In this document: positions 33,601 through 43,402 of the stretch, piece after piece | Layout of the letters: each line of letters starts with the position of its first letter | Numbering within the stretch: the first letter of the stretch is position 1 | Origin: Agarophyton chilense | Taxonomy: Eukaryota > Rhodophyta > Florideophyceae > Gracilariales > Gracilariaceae | Assembly: GCA_030374765.1 (NCBI GenBank) | Contig: JARGXX010000073.1 | Location: 372,001 to 436,000, forward strand | DNA: 64,000 nt | Direction of reading: 5' to 3' | Position numbers and translations under genes: made by a program | Notes under the pieces: generated by a model | Databases searched by the model: none | What the model was told of the DNA's origin: nothing | Seen by the model: the letters and a program-made list of their open reading frames with translations, nothing else

Positions 33601-34541
33601 ACAAAAGAACCAAGATGGTTGTCCAATACATGCAATTGAAAGCACTGAAAATTGTAGAAAGCATCCATTATCATTAACTTGTAGATTAAGAATGAAAACC
33701 GTGGATAGTTTTCTGCCAGTAGAACTCCGTAGTTCAGCGAAGTACTATGTAAAACATAATCGTGTTTTTCATAGACCCCTTCGGGTGACCCTCCCCAGCC
33801 ATGAGAAGGGTGACGAGGGCATGGTGATTCAACGTGGCCTTCACGTACGAGGTTAGGAGAGGTCAGATACGTATCGTAGGGTTTCAATCCCACGAGGGCG
33901 TCGTCTGTGTTCTCTGAATGCTAGTTTAGTGTGCTAGATACCTATGTTAGAGCGCAAACTCCTGAAAATTTTAGTGGAAATGCAGTTCGCGCCAGTTCAC
34001 ACCAGTTGCACTGTAAAATGTTTAATTTTTTGGAAATGTCGTTTCCACTTTCCCCGGAACCCACAGAGCTAATCGCAGTTCGATGACAGTGAAATGTTTC
34101 CTTCCTTTTCCTCTACCGTGGTCTTCTTCCCAGGTGTCCTCCTTTTCATATCTGAGGTGCTAGAAGCGCAGGGGGCAAAAAAACGTAGTGTTCTCATTCC
34201 GGTAGAAGGCCGAGTAAAACGACGTGCAACGTCATTATTCGTCCTCTACAAGCGTATGGATTACGATGGGAACTCGTATTTGCGTCCCCGCTTTTTGTAA
34301 AGAGTCGCTAATGGGATCTATTACTTGATTGAGATATCGCGAACCTCACGTTCGTTTAAGTTGGGTTTAGTTAAGTTGTCCAGAAACATCACAAAGTATG
34401 ACTGACCTTGCCCTGAGCAAAATAAGTGTAACTGTCGGTGATCATCGGAACGTAAAATGAATATTGAACTACACGGTGATATCTATGTTGTCTCTATCTT
34501 CGTATTCGAACATGTGAGGCGGGACCAAGGGGCCAGAGTGA
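33601..34541. other. Unassigned stretch between the MULE relic and minus-strand fragments
   Basis: No convincing coding sequence. At 33811-33893 a T-arm-like GGTTTCAATCCC occurs, but the flanks do not fold into a tRNA. No inverted or direct terminal repeat could be paired by eye. Confidence 0.45.
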
Positions 34542-34730
34542 TCACTTGTGAGTCATTGCAGTACTATTGTACCCTTCGTGCCATTGATACAAAGGTAAAA
34601 ATGTTACCCTTAGAACAGTAAATGGATGAATCTGCAGTTCCACAACGAACTTATGCTTCGAAGCTTCATCTTTTGCCATTGTGAGTTCCCCAAGGATACT
34701 ACGCATCTTTTTAACCTCCTGCATACCCTT

Positions 34731-36836
34731 CTACCCGGGTCTCTTAGTCGGAAAATTTCTTGCGTGAACAGCGCCCGACTCGGCTCCCTTGCTTTTCGCT
34801 GATGCTGCACGGCTTCCACTTCTCGCAATGTCCATCAACGTTTTTAATCTTTCATGTGCCATAGCAGCAACACGAGCAATTTCGCTTATTTCTTTTCCCT
34901 TTTCCAAGTGTTTCTTCTTCCCAGCCGTCGACTTATCTCCGTCAAATGTTCGTCTTCCCTCCGCTTGTTTCTGTACAGATTGCAAACCGATTGGATTTTT
35001 TCTGGTCCCGAAAGAACCGGGAGGCAGTGCCTGTCCACCTCCAGAGCTTGACCTTGACTTCGTCAATGACTCAACCTGCATCCGGTCTTCATCTAAGTCT
35101 TTTCTCCTCAAGGCTTGTGCGTGTCTGACAGCATAGTTCCTTTTCTTCTTATAAATTAACGATGGTGTATCAACCGTTGGTGGCAATGGTTTCGCCTTTT
35201 CAGCGCCCTGCTCTTCTTGTTTGGTGGTTGCATTCGTAGCACGGAGACTAGAAGAATTCACCATATCCTGCTTCGGTATCGTTTGTTTTGTTGTCTTTTG
35301 GCACAACCTGACGTATGGGCGGTGTAAATGCAGAACAAAGCGCTGCCCGTCCAGGTTGATTCACTCCCGTTGTGGTCAAATGTTGAGTTGAGACACGATG
35401 TATTTCGCTCGTGCTCGCCTTGTTCTTTCGCACTGCCTTCAGATTCTCTAGTAGTATCGCTTTGGCTCTTAGTAGCTGCTTACGCCTATCGTGCTTGAAA
35501 CGCTTGGGGTCTGCAGTTTGTACACCTTCTGCAGACCGTTTGGTTCCGATTGCTTGTGCATCTTGGTTACCAGAGCCATCAGATCTGGAAAACTTCTTCA
35601 TCAAAGCGTTTGCGGAAGACGAAGAGTCTGCGCGCGTTCGACGACCTTGATCACTGCTGTTCAAATGGGCTATACATGCTTTACACATTCGATACTCCTG
35701 TAATACAGGTTCCACTTGGACAGTCTTGAGATGGAGCATATCTCCCAAACGAGCGAATCAGGGCCCTCAATCTATTTAGGGGAAAGGAAGGTTTTCAGAA
35801 GATCATTCAAGAGTTCGCCCAAACGAAGTAACAGATTTCGAATCTGGGCAAGGCGTGGGACCCTCAAATGGTTTGACAGCAGAAGCCTTTCATCTACCGC
35901 TGGCTCTTGTACTCAAGGACAGACTTGATAGATTCCATATCAAATCATTACTCACGAAGCTCCTTAACTGACGATATAAAATCCGGTTCCTCCTTTTGAC
36001 TGTCAAATGGTTCTTTGGGATAGCTGCTGTTTTGAATATTTTCGGCTAACTTTTCAGCTTCGTCTGCAGTTGGCCAAGTTTCTTTAAATCCAACCCGTCC
36101 AAGAAGGTCCTCAATTTCATGATCTTTCGAAACGGCCATGTGAAACAATGGCGCATTAGGATCTCAACGCGCAATATAATTAGCTATCATTTCCACACCA
36201 CCCGTTGTAGAAATCGGAAAAGGAACATTTCCAAACGGCAATGGTAGGGCGGTAAGAACATCTCCAACTTCCGAGCCTCCTGGTTTCTCCGCGTTTCCAT
36301 CTTCTTCAACCTCATCAACAAAGACCTGACCATCCGCTGCTTGTTCCATAAAAACTACAAGCAGTACTGGTAGTGAAACTAACTTGCTACTGGAGGATCG
36401 TTGGTTCTTTTCTACCCATACGGAATGTTTACATCATCGGTTAGCCATTGTGAGTAACATTAGATGGAAAAGAACCAACGATTCTTCGCTTTCCATTACT
36501 AGTTTTATGAATCCGTATAAGAGTCCCTTTCTCAACACCAGTGGTCCTAGATGTAAACGAATGGTAGTACTGCGTAAATTCAGCGACAAGTTTCACTGTT
36601 TGTAATTTGTATAAGCCCTCACTTTTCGACGGACATTTATTGCTATCAAGAGCGCTGTGCTTCAAAATTTCCGGGTTATTTATGCTCACAGGCTGTCGAA
36701 CCCCTCGTTCCTGGGATTTACGCAGCCTAAAACGTTTCCTGGCATTTCGATTATCTTTATCTCTGTTTCTGGCTCTGCACTTGCGTACCTTTTCCCTATT
36801 CTTATCTAAAACAGAATGAGTTGATGAGTCACTCAA
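34731..36836 (-). pseudogene. Unrecognised decayed coding fragments, minus strand
   Basis: Four minus-strand open pieces follow one another: 36836-36441, 36349-35948 (one frame, broken by a single TGA after YIAR), 35748-35248 and 35306-34731. The last two overlap in different frames, as if separated by a small indel. The pieces are Lys/Arg/Ser-rich (NREKVRKCRARNRDKDNRNA, KRFKHDRRKQLLRAKAILLE) with a CKAC pair near 35690. Composition suggests a nucleic-acid-binding, gag-like or nuclear protein, but no family is recognised. They lie downstream, in the sense of transcription, of the copia-type RNase H and could be part of that element, of another element, or a dead host gene. Confidence 0.4.
36397..36482. 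repeat. 16-bp perfect inverted repeat, 54-nt spacer
   Basis: ATCGTTGGTTCTTTTC at 36397-36412 is the reverse complement of 36467-36482. It lies between two decayed coding fragments and could form a hairpin, or mark the ends of a small insertion or a foldback. Confidence 0.75.
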
Positions 36837-37024
36837 TGCGCAAGATGAATCATTACACTAAAGCTGATACAAGTCCATTGCTTTCTTACTAAGAGTAGTA
36901 AATGATGGAGCAGAGCCCTGAAAATGTCCAGTTCCTACTGAAATCGTGTGCATAAGAGGCTGGGCAGGTGTCATAACTGTCTCACACAGCCTCCTGTCGC
37001 GTTAGTATCTTCTAATGTTAACCG

Positions 37025-37594
37025 CTACTGCCAGTGTTTCGAGTCGTGGCTGATTCCCTTGGATAGGTCAATTATCCAGTATCCATCCCGAAACATTCGA
37101 TTCGTCTTTGCGGCGTGGTTTACGCTGCGTTTTCTGAGAGCGTCAGATATATTGAGTATACCAGGGATCCAGGTAATCTCGTCTAGTTCTCCGACTTCAA
37201 AAGCATCTCTGATGGTCGTCACAGTTTCCCTAAACCAAAATTCCTGGCATTCGTGTAACGTGGTGATAGTATCGAATAGATCTTTGGAGTCCACCAGGAT
37301 ACGATGGGAAATGTTGATCTTCGGAAAAATGCTGGAAATCGTTATCTTCATGTCGAAACTTCGATCCTCTGCCTCATTACATGCCAGTATCTCGGCGGCA
37401 AAAGATGAATAGGTTACGCGTCTCTGCTTCGTGCTTGACCGATATAGAGGATAAAAGATGGGATCGTCGTCAACTACGGTAAAGAATTGAACGCCGCAAA
37501 TAATGCCAGATTCCCCGTATGCAAGATCTCTGGTACCGTGTGATGCATCTGAAAGAGTGGTTAATGCTGCGCCCGTAACATCTACTGGTCTCAC
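37025..37594 (-). pseudogene. RNase H domain of the copia-type element
   Basis: A 189-residue open piece in the same frame as the RT fragment. It contains the RNase H acidic residues in order: SDASHGTR, FAAEILACNEAEDR, ILVDSKDLFDTITTLHE and NISDALRKRS, with the copia-like GELDEITWIPG before the last. Family role: removes RNA from RNA-DNA hybrids in reverse transcription. It is recognisable although the element is inactive. Confidence 0.8.
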
Positions 37595-37774
37595 TTATTT
37601 GAGCATGGGTTCCAAGCTTCGGATATCTTGTAACATGGCGATGGCATCCACGAGGTGTTGCACTCTCAGATTCCCTAGCTCTTGTTACATTTTTGAAGTC
37701 TCGAAAGATGCTGGCGGGAGGACGCCTGATACCGAATACATGGGGGTACCCCCCAGGGAACAGTATTGTTGAAT

Positions 37775-38590
37775 TTAGTCAGCGTTAGCTCTTTCATCAC
37801 GTTCTAGACTTCTAGGTTTCGAGAGTTCAATGGGGCGGAGGCGTTCCATGTATGGAAGCATTGAGAGGAAAACGTTTCTATCAGTGTCTTCTATGATATC
37901 ACATCCTGCGAAGTTTAGCATCGCTTCAATCCGTACTTTCCCGACGTCGAATTCTTTCTGTATCGAATTCATGAAGATACGGATCCCTGCGTCTGTTACA
38001 GCAACTAGAACGTCATCAACGATCTTGGCTTTGATGAGTGTGATACGGTCGTCTTGGTTTTTCATGGTAAACAATTGGTTAACACCTTAGACCTTGTCCA
38101 GTGCTGCTGTCTCAATCATCCAGGACTCGATACGTTATGCCCATCGCCTTCCAGCTTCCACGATTCTATAGGGTAACTTCATGAGTTTCCATAGTACTCC
38201 TTTCTTCTTTCGGAACTCTACTGCAGGTCAGATATAGATATCCCGTTGGAGCAGTCCACTTCGGAGAAATGCGCCTTTGATATCAGCCACCCCAAATACG
38301 AAATCGAGGGAGAGAGCGGCACTAATCAAGAGGCGAATGATTGTCATGTCGGCATTAGAGCAGTCTTTTCTGATTTCATCCTTCAGGTCTTCCCCATTTC
38401 CGTGTGTAAGGAGTCACGCTTTCAGCTTCCTGTGATGATCTTCGTCAACCTTAACTTTATACACTGTGTGCGAGGAGATGATATTTGCACAACGAGGTAT
38501 TTCGTTCTCTGTAACTTCTGCGTATGACTCCGACCAATAGTCGGCGTGTTCTTTTTCGACTGCCTTCTGCAATATTCATGCAAGAGCATA
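37775..38590 (-). pseudogene. Reverse transcriptase domain of the copia-type element
   Basis: Read on the minus strand in one frame with several stops (TGA and TAA). The copia RT landmarks ADIKGAFL (about 38264-38290), LWKLMKLPYRIVEAGRRW and the catalytic IVDDVLVAV (about 38000-38025) are present in order. The last third, 38074-37775, is uninterrupted to its stop. Confidence 0.8.
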
Positions 38591-38656
38591 TTGTACTTCT
38601 ATCGCAGTTACTTGTCGCGACCCAATTACTTGATGCATATCCTTCAAGATCTGATG

Positions 38657-39250
38657 TTAGTTTGACAGTATTGTTCGTTCATTATCGAGCTCAGAGTGTG
38701 TCAATAAGTTGTCGGTGTATTCTCCCATGTTTTTGTACACTCGCTCTCTGTCAACTTTGTTGTTCGTCATGAACGAACTGACCGTTTCCACGGCTTCTTC
38801 TTGATCTTGTGCGTTTCTCTGGCTGAGCGTTGGGTCTATGTAGTTTTCCATGGCTGCTTCTCTTAGTTCGCGTGCAAGCTGAGATTTAGGGCGGAGGTGG
38901 ATGTCTTCGTAGGCTATCTTTGATACAGGTCCCTTATCTTTGCGTCGACCACGGGCAGTACTGTGTACGTGGTACTCGGAATACTACAGAACATGTAGTC
39001 CATCTATATATTCTCATGGAATGCTTGATTAACGTGCGTAATTGATATCTTCTTTGATGGTAGAGGTGGACCAGATTTCGCACAAATGGGACACTTGGCG
39101 TTGACATTTCTGACCTCTAACTCCAGCTCTTTGGATTTATATTGTGCACGCTCGCAAAGACCAATTATCTCGTTGAGATGACCGTGTGTCAACCGATGTA
39201 GTCTCTTGGCTAGAGTTCTCGGTCTGTTTTGCTCTATTGCGGAGCTTTGC
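38657..39250 (-). pseudogene. Integrase N-terminal part of the copia-type element
   Basis: The His2-Cys2 zinc region (RLHRLTHGHL, then CPICAKSG) is followed, after a TAG, by MDYMFC with the likely first catalytic Asp and then VVDAK. A shift near 38930 moves into the frame containing IAYEDIHLRPKSQLARELRE and the acidic segment down to 38657. The later catalytic Asp and Glu are not obvious, so the core may be truncated. Confidence 0.6.
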
Positions 39251-39950
39251 AGTCCACAAACTGTTGGAATGATAGATAGAGGTGCCCGTAAGTCAAATAA
39301 AGATGTAGACCTTAAGTAGAGCTTGAATACACTTGCTTATTTATCCGGAGGCCTTCTGCTGGTGATCGTTGGTGGCTGTACAAAGAAAGTCGTCGTGCTG
39401 TACTGTTTGAAATCCCGCCCGATCGTTAGCGGTGAATTATCATCAAACAGGCCGAAGTTGAGTTCGATCGTCTTATTGTTTATGTTCTGAACGGACAATG
39501 CTCAGGAACATGGAACATCCCTAGGGTTCAGACTTTGATCACCCCATCCGTGTCGATATTTCTTTCTTGTCTTTTCCGGTTCGCAATCTTTATTGAGTAC
39601 TTGACATAGTCGCATGGTGGAGATCAATCCTCCAGAGGATATAGGACTCCCTTCACCGAGGATAGAATTCGGGTCCGCTGTGTTCAGGTCCGAATCCCTT
39701 ACTGAAAAAAGCTTTCGATTGTCCATTATTCTAAGGCTGTCCATTGGGTTTAGACTGCCAATTATCTTTGGACCTTTCAGTGTATCTGGTTCTTCCCCGT
39801 GTCTTATCCTGGTTATCTTTTCAGAAGTTTCTCACCGTTACCGTCGTTATTCTCGATCTCTTTTCCCTCATTGTGGTTCCCGTTTCCATCATTGTCTTGG
39901 TTCTATTTATGCTTCCTGTTTCTCTTATTTGATTTTTTCGAATTGAGGTA

Positions 39951-41343
39951 CGAGCGAGTAGACGACTCGGGTTTTTTTGCAGAGGAAAATGTGTCATTCA
40001 GATCACTCTCTTCGAGACCGGCTTCTTACAGTGCTTGTATAGCGTCTTTTATTCCAATCCATGAAGTGTTAATGTCATTTTCGAAGGTCTTCTTCTGCTG
40101 AAGTATTGACTCTTTCATGGTTGAATGACTTTCGAAGCACATTATTTTGTCGTCCTCGTTCATGTCTCCTTGGCAAAAATAGAACAATAGAAAAGTTCTG
40201 AGTATCACTCGAGTCTTGTTCGGATTTAGTCAATTTTAGATATGATAGAGCAGGAACTGCAGAGAGATTAATGAATTCATGGATGAAAGTATCGGGTCGA
40301 CGCTTACAACAGTTGACCTCTTTGTAAAGTCGAACATTTTGCCTTAGACGATGTAAGTTGGAGTCTTTTGAAATTTAGTCATCTCTTTTTTACCCATAAA
40401 CATTTAATACACTAGATTGTCATCAGACTGTGCTAAAGGCTGAATATATCTGATGCAAACAGCTTTCATTAATACTTCTTTCTTTGTAAATTCAAGAGAA
40501 CGATAGATTGTGAGTTTAAGTGTTGCAACTACACATTTAGCACGTGAGTCAACTCCATGCGCACAAGCTCTCAAGGTTTGGGCCCATAACTGTAAGTTGA
40601 GCCTGGGACATGTTGAAGTTTATACGTGCGCAGTGGTGGAAACAGTCTCAACACGAACAATAGTAGGCACAAAGGGTCTGCCCGGACCTCTGGGAAGAGC
40701 TTTGAGGATATTGTGGGGGCTTTATATAAGGATACTACGCGACCATTCGGATACTTAAGGTGACGTACTACTTCACACAGTCTGTACGTCATCGCTGAAA
40801 GATGTAGGTGTCGTAACTCTCTCACAACGTGTACTGGAGATTTGCTCGGGCTGAATTCTATGATTTCATTGGACAAACTCAGAAATGATGACCTGTGGTT
40901 GGAAGAGGACACATGTGGTCGTGTGGTATTTTTGAAATGGGTACCACGGCGCATCACAAGCCATTCAGAGTTGGGTTCTCGCTTATGATTGGGCTGGAGT
41001 CAATCTACTTTACACATTGTAGACGTTGTGTACTTTTGCCTTGAGCCAAAAGATGGGGCAAGAGCTTTCACAGCGCTTTAACGTGGAGACACGTGATTGG
41101 GCTAATTTGCAAAGCAGAAGAAAGCGGTGAAAACGAGAGGCGCTGAGATCTCACAGACCCCATCGCCCTGTTCGGCCTTGACCAGCATGCGCGTGCTGGT
41201 TGTCTTACTAATCTCGCGCGTCGCTGACAACCTCCGTCGCCGCCGGACACACCAGCTCTATCCCTCATCGTAATTGCGGAAGCAGATATCCGTCCCTTAT
41301 CCACATCCTCTCTCTCTTCTACAAGCACATTTTCCTTTGCAAT
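39951..41343. other. Right edge of the transposon island and promoter of plastid S1
   Basis: The first part may hold the 5' end or LTR of the copia-type element, but no repeat partner was found. The largest open frame (minus strand 40571-40957) has no recognisable motif. From about 41090 the base composition turns GC-richer, as in the gene blocks, marking the return to host sequence. Confidence 0.5.
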
Positions 41344-42510
41344 ATGGCGTTCGTCAACTCCTTTCTTGGCGCCGCCGTTGCTCCCTCGAAACAAACACCC
41401 TCGCAGCAGAGACGCTGTTCTTGCGCTCTTTCCACCCCAACCAGAATGATCGTCACCGCACGTGTTCCCAACACAGAAAATCTTTCAAGGTTTGACCGCA
41501 TGCGATTGAGATTCGGTGCACCGGCTGTGTCCGAGGAAAAGTCAGGATTTACGTACACCGACTTTGAACAAGCTATGTCCAAGTTTGATTACAGTTTTGA
41601 GAATGGAGACATTTGTACGGGACGTGTTAGTCAGCTCGAACCGAATGGTGCTCTGGTGGATATTGGTGCCAAGGCTTCTGCATACTGCCCGCTGGTTGAG
41701 ATGTCGATGAACAAGGTTGATAAGCCAGAGGGTGCAGTTAGAATTGGTGAGGACAGAGAGTTTCAAATTATTTCTAGGGAGGATGCCAATGGCCAGCTTA
41801 AAGTTTCTATTCGTCGAATTGAGTATGCTCGCGCATGGGAAAGAGTAGCTCAACTGCAAGCTGAGGATGTTACTGTGCATGCTGTAGTAGCATCCATAAA
41901 TCGCGGTGGTGCTCTCGTGCTCGTTGAAGGTTTGCGCGCTTTCCTTCCGTCGTCACACACCTCTATCCGTGTTCCTCGCGAAGAGCTGATTGGAAAGGAA
42001 CTTCCGTTGAAGTTCCTAGAAGTCGACAATGAGAAGGGGAGGCTTGTTGTGTCTCATCGCCGCGCTATCGTCGAGAAACAGATGACTAATTTGGTGGCCG
42101 GTGAAGTTGTTGAGGGTGTTGTTCGCGGTATAAAGCCCTACGGTGCTTTCATTGACATAGGAGGCGTTTCCGGACTGCTGCATGTTTCCCAGATCTCCCA
42201 TGACCATGTGGGAGATATTGGTTCCATTTTGCCGGATGGCGCTGTTATCAAGTGCATGATTATTAATCAGGACAAAGAGAAGGGTAGAATTTCACTCAGC
42301 ACCAAGACTCTAGAGCCTGAGCCAGGAGACATGCTTCGTGACTCTAAATTTGTATATGAAAGAGCCGAGGATATGGCCGCTCGATACCACCAGCGCCTTG
42401 AAGAAGAGCGAAAAGCTGCTGCCGATGTCGCCGATGACATCGTGTCAACCTTAGATATGGCTTCATTGGATGATATTAGCGTTGATCCAGTCCCAGCGGA
42501 AGCAGCATGA
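41344..42510 (+). CDS. PRPS1: Plastid 30S ribosomal protein S1 (nuclear-encoded)
   Basis: 388 residues. Residues 1-45 look like a plastid transit peptide (MAFVNSFLGAAVAPS, Ser/Thr/Arg-rich, no acidic residues before about 45). Three S1/OB repeats follow at about 85-160, 165-240 and 250-325. The third is the most canonical (GEVVEGVVRGIKPYGAFIDI, GLLHVSQIS, RISLST). The acidic Ala-rich tail resembles plant and cyanobacterial forms. Family role: S1 binds mRNA and aids initiation on plastid ribosomes. Three repeats are the plastid/cyanobacterial number, against six in E. coli. The first Met after the upstream stop gives the transit peptide directly. Intronless; first host gene right of the island. 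Confidence 0.93.
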   Translation: MAFVNSFLGAAVAPSKQTPSQQRRCSCALSTPTRMIVTARVPNTENLSRFDRMRLRFGAPAVSEEKSGFTYTDFEQAMSKFDYSFENGDICTGRVSQLEPNGALVDIGAKASAYCPLVEMSMNKVDKPEGAVRIGEDREFQIISREDANGQLKVSIRRIEYARAWERVAQLQAEDVTVHAVVASINRGGALVLVEGLRAFLPSSHTSIRVPREELIGKELPLKFLEVDNEKGRLVVSHRRAIVEKQMTNLVAGEVVEGVVRGIKPYGAFIDIGGVSGLLHVSQISHDHVGDIGSILPDGAVIKCMIINQDKEKGRISLSTKTLEPEPGDMLRDSKFVYERAEDMAARYHQRLEEERKAAADVADDIVSTLDMASLDDISVDPVPAEAA

Positions 42511-43402
42511 TTTTCGACGTTAAAGGACGAGCTGTACAGACGTTTTTATCTAAATTCTTCAACTTGTCCTTGGAAGCAAACTGCGCGTCTACTGACTGAA
42601 AGGTCTAGGAGAAGGAACACATCACGTGCGAGGTGCGCGTACGCTTTGCACTATACCATGAAAGTTTACTCTTTTTGAAATACGATGATAGTCCCAAACA
42701 TGCTCGCGATTCTGCGGATAACATATCGAGAGGGAGACATTACAGAGTATCTACCCGTGAAACAGTTAAAAGTGTCACATCGTTACCATTTGCTTGTGCT
42801 TCGTTTCGTATGTATTTTTGACCATTGGAAAGACTAGCCATGACATGTTGTGCTCGATAGAGTACGTTTCTCTAACCAACTTGCCCTAGTATTCGTATCA
42901 ATACGCCTTCAATTTTGCTGACAAGGTTTTCGACTCGTCATCAGCGGGATGGAGCCACAGGATTTCAACGTCCGAGCGTTTTGTCAGTTTCTCGTTCACC
43001 GTGAACTTACAGATGTTTCAGTGAAAAATGGGGAGGCGAACTTCTTTGTCATGTGTACATCGATTCCGGTGGGAATTCCGCATGAAATATGGAACGAAAC
43101 CAAAACACGACGATGATCGTTATCTTTGATAGTAATTCATCAATAACGCCTTCTCAGAAAGCTTGCCCCGTGGCGTGGTTTACTTCTGGAATGGCGCTCG
43201 AAACGGCTCTTCATTCAGACGCATGAGTCAACGTTAACAAAGCTGGCATGCCCCCTTCGTCTACTTTGCTGCGAGGCATCTGGAAAGCGAAGTCAAATAA
43301 ATCTTGAGAGGTCCGGCCGTCGCCGAACTTTCACCATCGTGTGCTCATTCAAGTTTCGAAGTAAAGACGATCCGGGTCAGAAGATACCAAGAACCGGAAG
43401 AT
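42511..43402. other. Spacer upstream of the NADPH oxidase
   Basis: Contains the S1 3' flank and the oxidase leader. A 55-codon ATG frame sits at 42949-43116. GTACG donor-like and CTAAC-AG acceptor-like motifs occur near 42640 and 42860-42888, so an untranslated or short coding 5' exon is possible, but no exon model is compelling. Confidence 0.5.
42949..43116 (+). other. Possible upstream open reading frame before the NADPH oxidase
   Basis: ATG at 42949 to TGA at 43114-43116, 55 codons, starting MEPQDFNVRAFCQF. The translation looks protein-like but matches nothing known. It could be a regulatory upstream frame, an exon, or chance. Confidence 0.25.

Larger units (their letters stand above)
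37025..39950 (-). mobile_element. Decayed Ty1/copia-type retrotransposon (pol part)
   Basis: On the minus strand the domain order is protease end/pre-integrase (about 39.9-39.36 kb), integrase zinc region (39.2-39.0 kb), integrase core (39.0-38.66 kb), reverse transcriptase (about 38.59-37.78 kb) and RNase H (37.59-37.03 kb). Integrase before RT is the copia order, so this is independent of the element at 19.7-30.7 kb. One frameshift lies near 38930 and stops interrupt both integrase and RT. LTRs could not be paired by eye, so the outer limits are unknown. Confidence 0.8.

Noticed and set aside
33811-33893. tRNA-like T-arm GGTTTCAATCCC with flanking GACGAGGGC/ACGAGGGCG
   Set aside because: The flanks repeat rather than complement each other, so no acceptor stem forms; no anticodon arm could be placed.
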